From NCBI GenBank assembly GCA_963662175.1, contig OY759221.1:25903027-25967026 (forward strand): a DNA stretch of 64,000 nucleotides, given 5' to 3'. A model generated the notes under the pieces. It searched no databases and was not told the DNA's origin. It worked only from the letters and a program-made list of their open reading frames with translations. Source of the DNA: Aradus depressus (Eukaryota; Arthropoda; Insecta; Hemiptera; Aradidae). Below are positions 53,439 through 64,000 of this stretch, piece by piece. The first letter of the stretch is position 1; every line of letters starts with the position of its first letter. A program made the position numbers and the translations under genes.

Positions 53439-53612
53439 TGTAAATAAATGAAAAACAAGGATCGAATCAAAATTAAACCTGTAAAAATACAAACACTAGT
53501 GAAAAATCAGTGTTGCCAGGCCTTGATTTTAAAATTCCTTTCAAGTAAAATCAAACATCTCAAGTTTCCCCGAAGTCTCTTTTAAAGAAAAATACTAAAT
53601 TAGAAATATAAC

Positions 53613-53725
53613 GTCCCATTCGAAGGACGGGGAGCTCAAGGTTCTTTCATCTCCCAGATAAAAAATCTAAGGATCACGGCCAAGGTTCCGAACCAGTGAT
53701 CTTGAGCTCAGAAGGCTAGCACTGA
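53613..53725 (-). repeat. SINE-1 fragment, inverted
   Basis: GTCCCATTCGAAGGACGGGG, TCTCCCAGATAAAAAATCTA and CTTGAGCTCAGAAGGCTAGC. Confidence 0.75.
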
Positions 53726-54726
53726 TCACAATAAGCAAAAGGCACCAGGGGAGTCAAAAACAAAACAAAAAAAAAAAACAATGTTTATTAGGTACATCTT
53801 ACATATGTAAATACTATGTGCATAAATCTTTATGAACAAAACTAATAAGTATGTACATACAACACATAACATATGAACATACATATTTTCTTAATGGCGG
53901 GAGAAGCGGATGTTTACTTTAGCTCGTATTTTCGCTTCCCAGAAAATGAAACAAAGAAGTAGGTCCGAGATGATCACAACAGTAAATGCTGTTTTTTTGT
54001 CATTTTTGAGAACCAGCTAAAAAACAACTCACCGTTACACTCGATCACAATAAACGGCAAAATTTCAATACATTGGTATTGCGTGGGCCCGCCGTTCCAA
54101 GCCATTTTGATCACAATAAGCGGTTGATAACATTAACCGTGATTACATTAAGCACGCAGCACTATATATTATTTTCTTATGTATTGTGATCATAACTTGT
54201 TTCTGAATAAAAAGAACGGACATTTCGAATGATTCAAGCCAATATTTTATTATTTTTTACTACATAATTAACATAATCGGTTATATAACACACTAAATAT
54301 AAAACATTTTAAATCACATTTAATAAATTTCAAATAGGAACAAAAAAAAAACCAAGTTGTATTTATTACATTTAAATTTTAACAGAGTACATATGAACAG
54401 AGTATGAGCTTTTACTGAAAGATCCCATTTCCATCAGAAATACATTTGATACATCTTGCAGTTACATTTTTCAAAGCAAACAACGAACTAGATATACTGT
54501 AGAAATCTGAAGATAGTTTGCCCCAAACAAACAATACATGTCCTGTAGAGCACAATTAAGATGCAACTACATGTAACAATGCATCCATCTGTTCAGAGCA
54601 GTTCTAGTCAAGATGCAACATGTAGCACTGCTCCATGTAGGAGAAATTCTCATTATATTTAGTTTCTCATAAAACATGATTATGTTTTATCTGGCTAGTA
54701 GATTTGATTATATGACCTAACAGTTG
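53726..54726. other. Unassigned; GATCACAATAA motif repeated
   Basis: GATCACAATAAGC (53724, 54110), GATCACAATAAACGG (54046) and a decayed GTGATTACATTAAGCACG (54148) recur over 450 bp. No ends or frame identified. Confidence 0.4.
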
Positions 54727-55091
54727 GGGAAGTACGGCTCACTAAGTGCCATCCTCACTCATGAGCTTTGAATTTACACATGACATTTCGTTTCAATATA
54801 TTCATTACGGCATTTAATAGTTTTTGTGTTAAACCTCCTTCCTAATCCCCTCCTTAGTTTAGCTGATTTAGCTGAAAATCAATAGACATTTTTAGAGGGT
54901 TCTGAATAGACATATTTGATCAATATATTCCTGATATATATATATCAGGTATTATCGTGTTCACAGACACATATTTTTTTTTGATTTTTGGATCAGGTCG
55001 AAAAACATAAAATTCCGATGGAAAAAAACACATCGAATTTCTACCCGATTACATAATTTCCCATATACTTCGTATAAGCTGGTAAGTAAAA
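54727..55091 (-). repeat. Family C copy, inverted
   Basis: From GGGGAAGTACGGCTCAC (degenerate tail) through TTAGCTGAAAATCAATAGAC and ATTATCGTGTTCACAGACAC to the head AATTTCCCATATACTTCGTA TAAGCTGG. The 3' end of the head is intact. Confidence 0.82.
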
Positions 55092-55544
55092 AATCGTGAC
55101 GAACATGGGATTATTAATCAAACCAATATTTCATTTCAAAATAGAAATATTACACAAATATTGATAAAAATGACATCTCGAAGATGAGGGAAAACTAATA
55201 ATCGTTGAGGTTATGCAGTTATTAGCTTAAATAAACTGAAATATAATACGAATGAAAATTACATGATGAAATAATAAATTAATACAATTAAACGACTATT
55301 ATTTAAATGGAACTTTTCAAACACAACCTCACCCTATTTTTATTCTACTAAGCATTAATATATGAGAAATTTCAGTTATTTTTTCCAATTGTTCAAGTTT
55401 ATAAGCCTATACTAGAAATCGTGCACCCCAAGCAAAATGTTTCCAAATAAAAATTGCGACATTTCTTATAAAACTTCTCGGATTTAACAATAGTAAATTG
55501 CAATAATTAATTAACCAATTTCAACTCAAACTGAGAAACTGGGG

Positions 55545-55620
55545 CATATTGTGGAAACTTGTAATTTTTTTTTTTAAATATTGTCTATTCCACAATTTTT
55601 TTTGTTATACTCAATATTTA
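55545..55620 (-). repeat. Penelope-like tail fragment
   Basis: CATATTGTGGAAACTTGTAA, a T-run, AAATATTGTCTATTCCACAA is the inverse of the outer end of the 13.2-13.8 kb insertion (GTGGAATAGACAATATTT...TTACAAGTTTCCACAATATG). Confidence 0.55.
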
Positions 55621-55810
55621 AAAAATAATTTTGTTTTATTTAAATCTAATCCCTCAAGTGACCCCAAGTGTTTTTGACTATTCCTCTTGTGATCATTGTT
55701 TCTCATTATTATAGTTGTCACAGTTAAAAATTGTCTATTAAATTGTAAGAAAAAAAAAAAAAAAAATGTAATCTCAGGATTTTTGTTATTTATGAAAAAA
55801 TCTGCTCTGT

Positions 55811-55958
55811 ATGAGTACTTTTAGACTAGCAAATCATAAAACTATATTTTTTAAACATTTCAATTTTTTATAGCATTTAAGGTATGAGTACTTTTAGACT
55901 AGCAAATCATAAAACTACATTTTTTAAACATTTCAATTTTTTATAGCATTTAAGGTAT
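55811..55958. repeat. Direct duplication of about 74 bp
   Basis: ATGAGTACTTTTAGACTAGC + AAATCATAAAACTAYATTTT + TTAAACATTTCAATTTTTTA + TAGCATTTAAGGTA occurs twice back to back with one mismatch. A very recent duplication, or a collapsed/expanded assembly repeat. Confidence 0.92.
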
Positions 55959-55988
55959 ACTTTTCCCCTTAAAAATTGTAATTTTTCA

Positions 55989-56214
55989 GAGAATTTCCCC
56001 TAATGGAGGAGTGGAGACTGCAGAGATGAGGATGAGGATGACAGTGTGAGGGCGAGGGACAGTGGATGAGTGTGGATCTAGTCATGGAAGATACATTGTT
56101 GACATGGACTAAACACACACCCATCCACTGTCACTCTCGCAACATTTCCGCTCCAGTCCATCTTCTTCAGCGTCCTTGAAGGCTTCCAACACATGAACAT
56201 TGCACTAAATAGGT
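55989..56214 (+). other. Possible noncoding or terminal exon
   Basis: A GC-richer 226-bp segment lies between an acceptor-like TGTAATTTTTCAG and a donor-like ATAG/GTAAGAAT. No frame stays open across it. One frame gives GGVETAEMRMRMTV then stop; another gives DEDEDDSVRARDSG then stop. It could be a UTR exon. No homology recognised. Confidence 0.25.
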
Positions 56215-59200
56215 AAGAATAATACATCAAAAATTATATAAATATATAAAGTAAACATTTACTTAGATTACATTTTAAATGTTGTGCACAACAATGTAAG
56301 TATCGGCACCATTTCACTTTTTTTTGCTTTTACTATTTCATTATAATCAATTTATATGTTGCTTTTTAAAAATGTTTGATTATAAAACTTTTTTTTTTAA
56401 TTTTCGCTTTTAGGTTTCTGGGATAATATTGCGAACAGCGTTCCCTTATTTTTTATTTGGCGTAACATCCTAATTAAATGGCTAGAAAGACAAGTACCAT
56501 CTAATAAGTCCTCCCTCAGTCCTGTACATACAAAAATACATCGATAGCTATTTTGATTATTAATACTTACAGATTTAGTATATATACTGAATGAATTTCA
56601 AAAACGAAAAATATTGCTAACTTAGCTTATAGCAACATTTAAGCTATCACAAAAATTTGACTGCGCCCAATCATCAGACTATATATAATAGTCTAAAAGC
56701 TGATATCTGATTTGGGTGATTAGAAACCAAGCGTTTCGGAGAAAATACAACACGGAAATGAGCTGTGCGATGCCCAGAGTTGGCAATTTTGCAACTCACT
56801 CTGAAACGAACAGTGTTGATAACTGTACAGAGGACAGGAGTTTGACATCTTAATAGATCAAATAAATTGAGCATTGTAAGCTTGTTGACAAAAAAACATT
56901 TGTAAAACACCACGCTCTAAGAGACTCTAATGAACACAATTATCCTAGGACTCGCCGATAACACTTCAGGAGGGGATGTAAATCACGCAAATAATAATTA
57001 ATATTATACTAAGCCTCTCTCTTAATATTATGAATACTGACGTCTACAATTTAACGTACTATTAGAAAACAACGCATTTCTATAAAGAAGCAAAAATTTT
57101 CTATAAAGAAGTCGCTCGCTTCACATTCGAAAGAAACAAAGAAAGCAACCTAACAATCAAAACGCCGGTTTTTTGGAATAGGGCGACCCTGAAGAAATCT
57201 AATATTTGAATAGAATTAGCTGGTGATTTTAAATTCTATTAATATTATATAATTATTATAAAGACCAATACATACATCAGAATCTAATATTCAAAAAACT
57301 TAAAATAAACAATAATGGAGAAATATTGTATAAAACCTGGGCAATGAGCTAAAACCTTTAAGTTTCCAACGTTTCCTTAAAATCCTTATTTAGAAGATTA
57401 TTAGCTATAAAAGAAAGATAGTTAAAACTTTATTTCACTAAAGAATACGACATACTTTATGGCTTTAGATTATAAATGAAAGTACTAACTCAAATTTAAT
57501 TAAATAAGAAAGCAAAAGAGAAAGTCAAAGACAAAAAAGTTCAAAAGGGAGGAAGCGCACAAACTTTCAGTCATGATGCATAAAATAACTAGATTCAATG
57601 AAAAATCCTCACAGCCCTTTTATTCAAAATCTTGAAAACAACGAATATCACAGTTATCTAACATCCATGAAAGACTTAGGTAACTGTGAAGGTTGAAGAG
57701 ATTTTTTTTTAAATCATAACTAAGATATTTTCTCATAAACCGTCGCTATGAAGAAAAGGGACGATATAAAGAAAAAAAAAACATTAAAGAACTCGATTTG
57801 AAATTAGTATTGTCCCCTGTAATATAAATGCTCCAAAAATGAGGTAAGTATGATGTCGGAAAGGCCTGGACAGTAAATCCTAAAAACAGATTTTCCTAAA
57901 TACATTAAGACCTCAAACCTTGGAAACCCTAAAAATGTTGACATTCTGCATCGAAGTCGAGCACAGGAAAGATTTTAATGTAAGTAAATTTATCACATTT
58001 TTTTATCTACTATATTAATGAATTAGGAATGGAAAACTTCTAAAAATGGTGATTAGCAGTGTGAAGTTTAGCATTCAGACATTCATTGTAGCTTGGGCTT
58101 ACGATTGAAAACGTTACATGTTTATTAGCCATTATTCATCTTCACGGCATACAATTTTTAATTTATAACTAATTTCTATTAATCAAAAAATGCTAGACAA
58201 CCGACTGTAATATAGTCATTCAAGGTTATGTAAATGAACTCGTATGACTATCGAAAGTATAGATTAACATACATTTCTGATAGAAATGTTGAATTTCGTC
58301 AAACGTTTTAGGACACGAACTTATGAGCTCTTTTCTAGAAACAATTCCGTTCATTATATCGTCTCTTTGTTCTAATATTTTCAATAACGTACAATTTACA
58401 GGTAAAAAAATAAACGTTTCGTACATAATTTGAAGGCTTTATCGTTCAACCTACTGTTTCCAATCTCTTCGTCTCGTTATGCACACCAAAATAATAGTTA
58501 CCTGTTGAAAAATAGTGCATCGAGCCAACGTAAAAAATAATTATTAGACAAATTGATGGACATCGATTTCAGGTGACTGGGGTCAATTCAGTCAAATATC
58601 TTTTCATTTTACTCGAAAAATAAATATATAAATTAATTAATGGAATTATTGTTTCAATACAATTTTCTATTTTAAAAAATATATATCAGGGTTAACGCTG
58701 CTTGTAATTTTCAGATGCCGGTCCCGATTCACAAACTTCTACGTAATCTATATAAATATTATTTAGAAAAAATAATCGCAAACAACTACAGAAAAAAAAG
58801 GCTGATGCAACGATAGGTATTTATAACAATGCTTACCAATAGAATTTGTCTAAAACAATGAAATATTAGTATTTAAAATTACAATTTGATTTTACAGCAA
58901 TTTTCGAATAAAAATAATTATAATAAAGAGAAAAAAAATACAGACTTGCATTAAAATCAAAATAGAATGGAGGGGTTAGGGCTGAAAGGACCTGTTGCAT
59001 ATCCATTCCGTGCAGAAGGGTAAATATAGGAGGGAACTTGGGGCAGAGAGCAACAGGCTGCTACGTCACAGACCAAAGGGTAACTATATAACTTAAGTAT
59101 TAAAATAAATGTAAATTCAAAATAAATTCATGAGCAAACAAGAACAAGAATAACTTAGCTGGATATATGTAGTAAGAGACTAAGGCCCTTCCGAGGAACA

Positions 59201-59870
59201 GGTATAGGGCCGGAACAAAGGAGAACCGTTATAAGGGTCTCGTATGAGATTGAGGGGGAAGAAGGGCAGGTTCCCGCCAGAAGACGCCATCTTTCTTGAG
59301 AAAGGCGTCCCTCTAGACCCAAGGTCTACGATAAGGGGATCCCTTCACTCTAGCCATTTAATGACGCAAGCAGCAGATTATATCAGTTCAACTAAATTTA
59401 CAAACATTGATGAAAGTCTAAACAACTACAGAAAAACGGGAAGACATTGCAAAAACAGTATATTAGCTAACCAATCAACCAAGGATTACATGCGTCCGTG
59501 ACGTACACTAAATTCCTCAAGATAATTAACTGTTCTTTACAACTACATAATAAATATTACTGCACACACTAGCAACAATACTACACGGCCATATCATGCA
59601 TTAACAAAAAAAATATTTGTATACAAAAGAACATTTCTAATATTTCTATCAAAAACCTTACTAGAAATTATAAACTGGAAAGTACTCACAGTCGTATGAA
59701 CAATTGTTCCATGAAGGCTGAAAAAAACACACTGAACACATGTTCACGTAAGTTCGAAATAAGGAATGAACATAAAATTGCTACAATAAAGAATAAAAGA
59801 ACAACAAAGCCCCTTACACATACGAATTTGAAACAGAACTAGAGGGCATTGTCAGCCTAACGAAGAGAGA
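56215..59870. other. AT-rich interval, nothing recognised
   Basis: Most open segments are short. 57648-57689 can form a 14-bp hairpin (TCACAGTTATCTAA with TTAGGTAACTGTGA, one mismatch). 59160-59340 is GC-richer (GGCAGGTTCCCGCCAGAAGA) without recognised content. Confidence 0.45.
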
Positions 59871-59975
59871 GGTAAGGTCGAAGAGTGAGCCTGCGCAACG
59901 ACCACATAGTGGGGGAAGGAGGGGGGGAAGTCGGCAGCCAATCAGAGTTCTTCGTTTCCCCACCATTCCCATTAT
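59868..59975. promoter_or_regulatory. Possible promoter with NRF1-like and CCAAT elements
   Basis: CCTGCGCAACG (about 59891) resembles an NRF1 site. CAGCCAATCAGAG (about 59935) is a good NF-Y CCAAT box. They lie about 45 bp apart in a GC-rich stretch with no TATA box, which is the pattern of a housekeeping promoter. The gene it would serve is not identified on either strand. Confidence 0.3.
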
Positions 59976-60236
59976 ACTCACGCTGTAATTATTTCATTGT
60001 GGCCTCGCAATGAAAATCCAAAAGAATAAAAGGTGGGGGATATTTTTTTTTTCTTTTTTATACCGTCACAGAATCTCAAGGTCCAAGAGATCAACCGATC
60101 GCCGTTCTTTTCAAGTATGAGCTATGAAGACGAAGGCAGTTCAGGAAGAAGAGTACAATGATTTGTATGCAGTGTTGCCGCTTTTTTTTCGTATTCTTTT
60201 ACACAATAACAAAATAAAATTGTTTACAATGACGAC

Positions 60237-60290
60237 GAAGGGCGGATCCAGGATGTTCATCAGGGGGGGCTGGTAACATTTCGTTGGTTC
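60237..60290 (+). mobile_element. Solo hAT-like terminus
   Basis: AAGGGCGGATCCAGGATGTT, CATCAGGGGGGGCTGG matches the widespread CAGGGGCGGATCCAGG type of hAT end. No partner end found. Confidence 0.5.
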
Positions 60291-61545
60291 AAGATTTGGA
60301 TGTTATACCCTATTCACTAGATTTGGAAGGATGAAGGACAAGGGGGCTAATATTTTGGCTGGTTTAACGAAGCGCATGAATTAATAATCAAGACTGAATT
60401 ATTATTATAATAGTAACAGGTTGAGAAACAGTCTGAGTCTGTAAACGAATGACGTCATTAAAGTCTGTGCGCAAGAGGTCCTTCGCGCATCACTAGGACG
60501 TCTCAATTTACATTGCATATTTCTTTATCGCTAATGATACTGATTTATGAGTCTCTGCGCTAAAAAAAAAGTAGTAAAAAGTAAAAGCAGAATTACCCCT
60601 AGAAATATTATTATTTAAAAACAACAGCAATATTGCAATCTCAGAAGTAAATTGAAAGCACCCTCATATCTTCAGAACATGTGATTTGGCGTATTACCTA
60701 CTTCCCCAGCTACTCTTTGTTAAGAGAAAGTTGTATAATCAGACAAGATCCCATGTTTTGTTCAGTTTTTGGCTTCTTTTTGTCATAAAAGCTCGTTCAA
60801 AAAGCTAATTCAAAGAGGATGATTCAATAGCAAAAAAAAAAAAAAAAAAAAATCATAACTGTAGAACTTTTATTTCAAAAGTAATTTTTTAAAAAATAGT
60901 ATATAAGCGCCAGAGGTTTGCAAATTTAGACGCTTCAGAAGTAAAAAAAAAAATGCTGTATAAAGCAGAGTATCTGAACTGCTTGAGCAGTATAGGTTTC
61001 ATATATTGTATATAGTTTGTGAAATAGACAATATTTTTTCTTTATTTTTATTGTTTTACAATATCTTTACAGAAAATGTTAGATATCATACGAATAATGC
61101 TCTCTACCGAACAATGGTTGTTGACTACACAACTGTCTATAATTCTACTACCGATGAACACTACACAAGTAAAAAAGTTGGATTAACTGATGTCTGACGG
61201 AGGGTTTCCTCTTCTCGTCCATTGACCGGGACCTGTACACAATTACAAATCTACATAATCACATGTGGTCGGATGGTTGAAAAAAGTAATTACCAACCTA
61301 ACTACAATCCACTGTAGATAATATCAAGAGTTGGTTTATCTTCCCGTAGGAAAAAAAGTAAAAACTAATGTATTAAAACAAAAAAGATGGCCGAATAATT
61401 CTTACTTTTTAAGTCTTTTTCTTACAATTTTTTTTATTTTTTCCTGGTTTGCTTTTTATTTATGTTTAACTTTAATGATATACTTTCGTGATTTACAGTT
61501 TCTTCTCCATAGAACAAATTGGCTGTTGTAGGCAGGAGCTAAAAG
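60291..61545. other. AT-rich, with a Penelope-like tail fragment
   Basis: 61010-61045 (GTTTGTGAAATAGACAATATTTTTTC) matches the tail sequence at 43.77-43.80 kb. A-run at 60831-60851. Nothing else recognised. Confidence 0.5.
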
Positions 61546-61800
61546 AAGTCGTCGGTCAATCACTGGTTATGTACTTCCCTAGCACGAAGTAATCAATTAG
61601 GTTTTCGCATAATTCACATATGTCCTAAAGTTTTGTGTCGATAAATTCATTACATCGGCAGTAGAGTTTTTATCTTTATATTTATATAGAGTTTCTGAGG
61701 ACGATTAGACTGAAATTCAATATGGGTTTCTGGATTCACATATAAAATATTCATTCTATCGGCAGTTACCATGTCCACAGCCACAAACACATAGATTTTT
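61546..61800 (-). repeat. Family C copy, inverted
   Basis: GAAGTCGTCGGTCAATCACT, GTACTTCCCTAGCACGAAGT, GTGTCGATAAATTCATTACA, ATGTCCACAGCCACAAACAC. A plus-orientation scrap follows at 61838-61893 (AAAATCGGTCGAAGGGAGGA). Confidence 0.8.
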
Positions 61801-62561
61801 TATTTTATTTTTTTGTTATATTTATTTCAAAACGCCATTAAGACAGCGCCTATTAATTTTTCGCAAAATCGGTCGAAGGGAGGAAGGTTCATTATTCCGG
61901 CTATCCAACATGAAGTTATTTACCTGTTAGATATGTGGCTAACCTGCATCTAGTTACTAACGTTGCCAGTTAATCTGCTAGACATGTAATATTTCCTCCG
62001 TTTTTTGACAGTTGAGTAGGGTTTATTGTCCGATAAGGTGCGGCTGGACTATCTAATTTCTCCTTCTTATCAAATAAGATTCGATTTGGTTGCTATAACT
62101 GTATCAGTGTTGTTGTTATCTCAGCTGACTCACAATCAGACAAATGCCCACCTTGATAAAACATTACACACTAGTCAGATCCCTTGTAAACAATAACTTC
62201 GCTATTACAATTCAAAATAAACACTACTCTTATTTACAAAGATTCACTAATACAGTTAACTCTCGATAAGTCGAACTTCTAGGGACTGAAAATTGTTCGA
62301 CTTATCTACAATTCGACTTACCAAAGTTCAACTTATTGAGGTTGATGTTCAACTTATCAAACTAAAGGAACATAAGGAAGAGTAATATGTAATATACGTA
62401 CTGTAAAGTAAAAAAAAGTGTATTAATAATATGTATAAATGTACTTTAATACATACAAATGTAAATCATTTTTCAGTGCCTTTGAAATAGTCCCCAATGT
62501 TTTTTTAAAATATATATTTTTTTTTTAGTTGTCACAGGTTCCCAAAAAGGTCCAAACAATG

Positions 62562-62741
62562 TTAAATGAATTTCTGTTTTCTCCGCGGTTCTTTTTCTGT
62601 AACTTCTGCCTCATCTTCATCATCACTTCCGTCAATGGGTTCTACTTACAGCTGCACAACCGCCATAATACTCTCCTCAGAAGGGGGTTCACATGCAGGC
62701 ACGTCACAGTCAACCTCCACGAATTCGACGAAGTCTGAACC
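62562..62741 (-). pseudogene. Tigger-type transposase C-terminal relic
   Basis: The minus strand reads GSDFVEFVEVDCDVPACEPP, SEESIMAVVQL, stop, VEPIDGSDDEDEAEVTEKEP, RRKQKFI, stop. The acidic segment with F.VDxDVPxCxxxSEExIxxxV, followed by an Asp/Glu-rich stretch, is characteristic of the C-terminus of pogo/Tigger (DDE) transposases. One in-frame stop kills it. It fits the TIR and TA evidence for the host element. Confidence 0.6.
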
Positions 62742-62774
62742 AAAACATTAAAAAAGTAAACAAACATTCAACGT

Positions 62775-62953
62775 AGTTCGACTCATTGCGGTGATCGTGC
62801 TCAAGAGTTCGACTCATTGCGGTGATCGTGCTCAAGAGTTCGACTCATTGCGGTGATCGTGCTCAAGAGTTCGACTCATAGAGGTGATCGTGCTCAAGAG
62901 TTCGACTCATAGAGGTGATCGTGCTCAACAGTTCGACTCATGGCGGTGAAAGT
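62775..62953. repeat. 31-bp tandem array inside the pogo element
   Basis: The unit AGTTCGACTCATTGCGGTGA + TCGTGCTCAAG repeats about 5.7 times. The first three units have ATTGCGG, the next two ATAGAGG, the last ATGGCGG. The unit contains GTTCGACT, the same motif as the element's TIR-proximal TTCGACTTAT. Confidence 0.92.
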
Positions 62954-63132
62954 CCCCTCATAGGCCCATTTTTCTCAGTTTGACTTATTTACACATTGTT
63001 CCTGGTATTTGGCCACCATTCGACTTATTGAGGTAATATTTACTTTACATTAAATGGGACCAGAGAATTTGTTTGACTTAACTACGAATTCGACTTCTCG
63101 TGAGTTGACTATTTATATATATGTAAAGGGAG

Positions 63133-63372
63133 AATGTACTTCCCCAGAACGAATTAATCAATTATTTTTTGCTCCCGCTTCAAAACCAGTCGACTGTTCG
63201 CTCTAATAATCAATAGTTGACTTACATAGGCTCCTAAATCCTTATACTAAATTTTGTGTCGATTAATTCATTACATCGGCCGTTATTAGAGTTTTTTGAG
63301 TTGAGGCCCCCACCTTCCCCTCGGCCGACGACTTTAATTCATGTTGGGGAAGTACATTGTCAGTGATTAATA
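63133..63372 (-). repeat. Family C inverted copy with a plus-orientation tail
   Basis: AATGTACTTCCCCAGAACGA to GTTATTAGAGTTTTTTGAGT TGAGG is inverted. 63325-63372 (GACTTTAATTCATGTTGGGG, AAGTACATTGTCAGTGATTA) is a direct tail, so two tails face each other. Confidence 0.8.
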
Positions 63373-63542
63373 CACAACTTTTTTACTTACTTTTGTGAAA
63401 TTATAACATTTTTCTGTTACATTTTTTTACTGAACCGATTCATTATCCCACTTTTTTATATACATACTAATATATATTACTAATAAATATTTTATATATA
63501 TATTAGTTCACATCACGATATTTTTTAATAAAAGCTAATATA

Positions 63543-64000
63543 CAGGGTGGCCCAGATAAGCGAGCCACAAGTGAAATAACTCCTAAACGGTTAGAGATAT
63601 CAAAATTGTGCATAGGACTAAAGTTGTAGCACTCGCCGAAAGCTATGGTATGGCGTCCTTGAAAAGACATAAATGACCCTTTTAATGGCTCAAAGAGCCT
63701 TTCGAAGGGCGGGGTTCCCTTTTGACCCTTAAGTTTCATTACATTTTATGAAAGTACTAAAGAAACAAGGAAGAACTGTGCAAACAGATTTTTGATACGT
63801 CAAGTAGTTCTCGGAAGGAAAACGTTTAAAGTTGCACGTTTTCTTATTCTGAAGTTAGTTGGAATTTAATAACTTCAGAATAAGAAAAACGTGCAACTTT
63901 AAACGTTTTTTTTCCGAGAACTACTTGATGTATCAAAAATCTGTTTGCACAGTTTTTCCTTGTTTCTTTAGTACTTTAATAAAATGTAATGAAACTTAAG
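63543..64000. mobile_element. Foldback element, cut by the window edge
   Basis: It begins CAGGGTGGCCCAGATAAGCG. From about 63727 to the window end it is a nearly perfect palindrome centred near 63860 (AACTTTAAACGT on both arms, CTTAAGTTTCATTACATTTT at the outer left and AAAATGTAATGAAACTTAAG at the outer right). The CAGGGTGGCCC start suggests the right end, off-window, is its complement. Confidence 0.7.

Larger units (their letters stand above)
62253..63109. mobile_element. pogo/Tigger-like element with decayed transposase
   Basis: The left end CAGTTAACTCTCGATAAGTC and the complemented right end GTCAACTCACGAGAAGTCGA form TIRs flanked by TA (62251-62252 and 63110-63111). Internally it carries a transposase C-terminal relic and a 31-bp tandem array. 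Degenerate TTCGACTTAT motifs recur, as in the 28.3-kb element, but the two differ in sequence and are separate families. Confidence 0.78.

Noticed and set aside
57648..57689. miRNA-like hairpin (14-bp stem)
   Set aside because: The stem is too short for a miRNA precursor and does not extend.

Overview
This is a eukaryotic nuclear window: AT-rich, with spliced genes, tRNA-derived SINEs and many decayed transposons. It is most likely an insect and possibly a hemipteran. The evidence is the intron/exon layout, an animal MTMR9 gene, SINE tails made of AACCT units that resemble the insect telomere repeat, and the mix of hAT, pogo/Tigger, Penelope-like and non-LTR relics. The species cannot be named from sequence alone.

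Positions 555-4912 hold the only confidently identified host gene. It is the 3' part (five exons, + strand) of MTMR9, the catalytically dead myotubularin-family pseudophosphatase. Its upstream exons lie outside the window. Two local duplications sit in it: the end of the fourth visible exon with its splice donor is copied into the next intron, and the end of the last exon is repeated about three times into the presumed 3' UTR.

The other 59 kb is nearly all repeats. (1) SINE-1: about 345 bp, tRNA-like head, AACCT tail, at least 15 copies, four with clear target-site duplications. (2) SINE-2: a second tRNA-like head, four copies. (3) Family C: an unrecognised modular repeat, about 20 copies in both orientations, ending in a CGGTGAATCACCG palindrome and a T-run. 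Parts of its tail are amplified into 53-bp and 182-bp tandem arrays. (4) Inverted-repeat, Penelope-like remnants carrying small hammerhead-ribozyme-like cores. (5) Cut-and-paste elements with readable ends: three hAT-like (8-bp duplications, or one clear end), two pogo/Tigger-like (TA duplications, one with a decayed transposase end), and an unclassified 893-bp TIR element with a coding relic. (6) Non-LTR reverse-transcriptase relics (17.8-18.2, 22.0-22.4 and 35.6-35.9 kb) and a Ty3/gypsy-type Gag relic (about 41 kb).

Several insertions are nested, which gives relative ages. The clearest case is 28.2-29.9 kb: family C contains a pogo element, which contains a hAT element. Tandem arrays lie at 8.0-8.7, 20.2-20.6, 23.3-23.7, 35.9-36.8, 51.6-52.6 and 62.8-62.9 kb.

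From 53 to 61 kb little is recognisable. A CpG- and CCAAT-containing stretch near 59.87-59.97 kb could be a promoter. An unidentified open exon-like segment on the minus strand at 42.4-42.6 kb is the best candidate for a second host gene.
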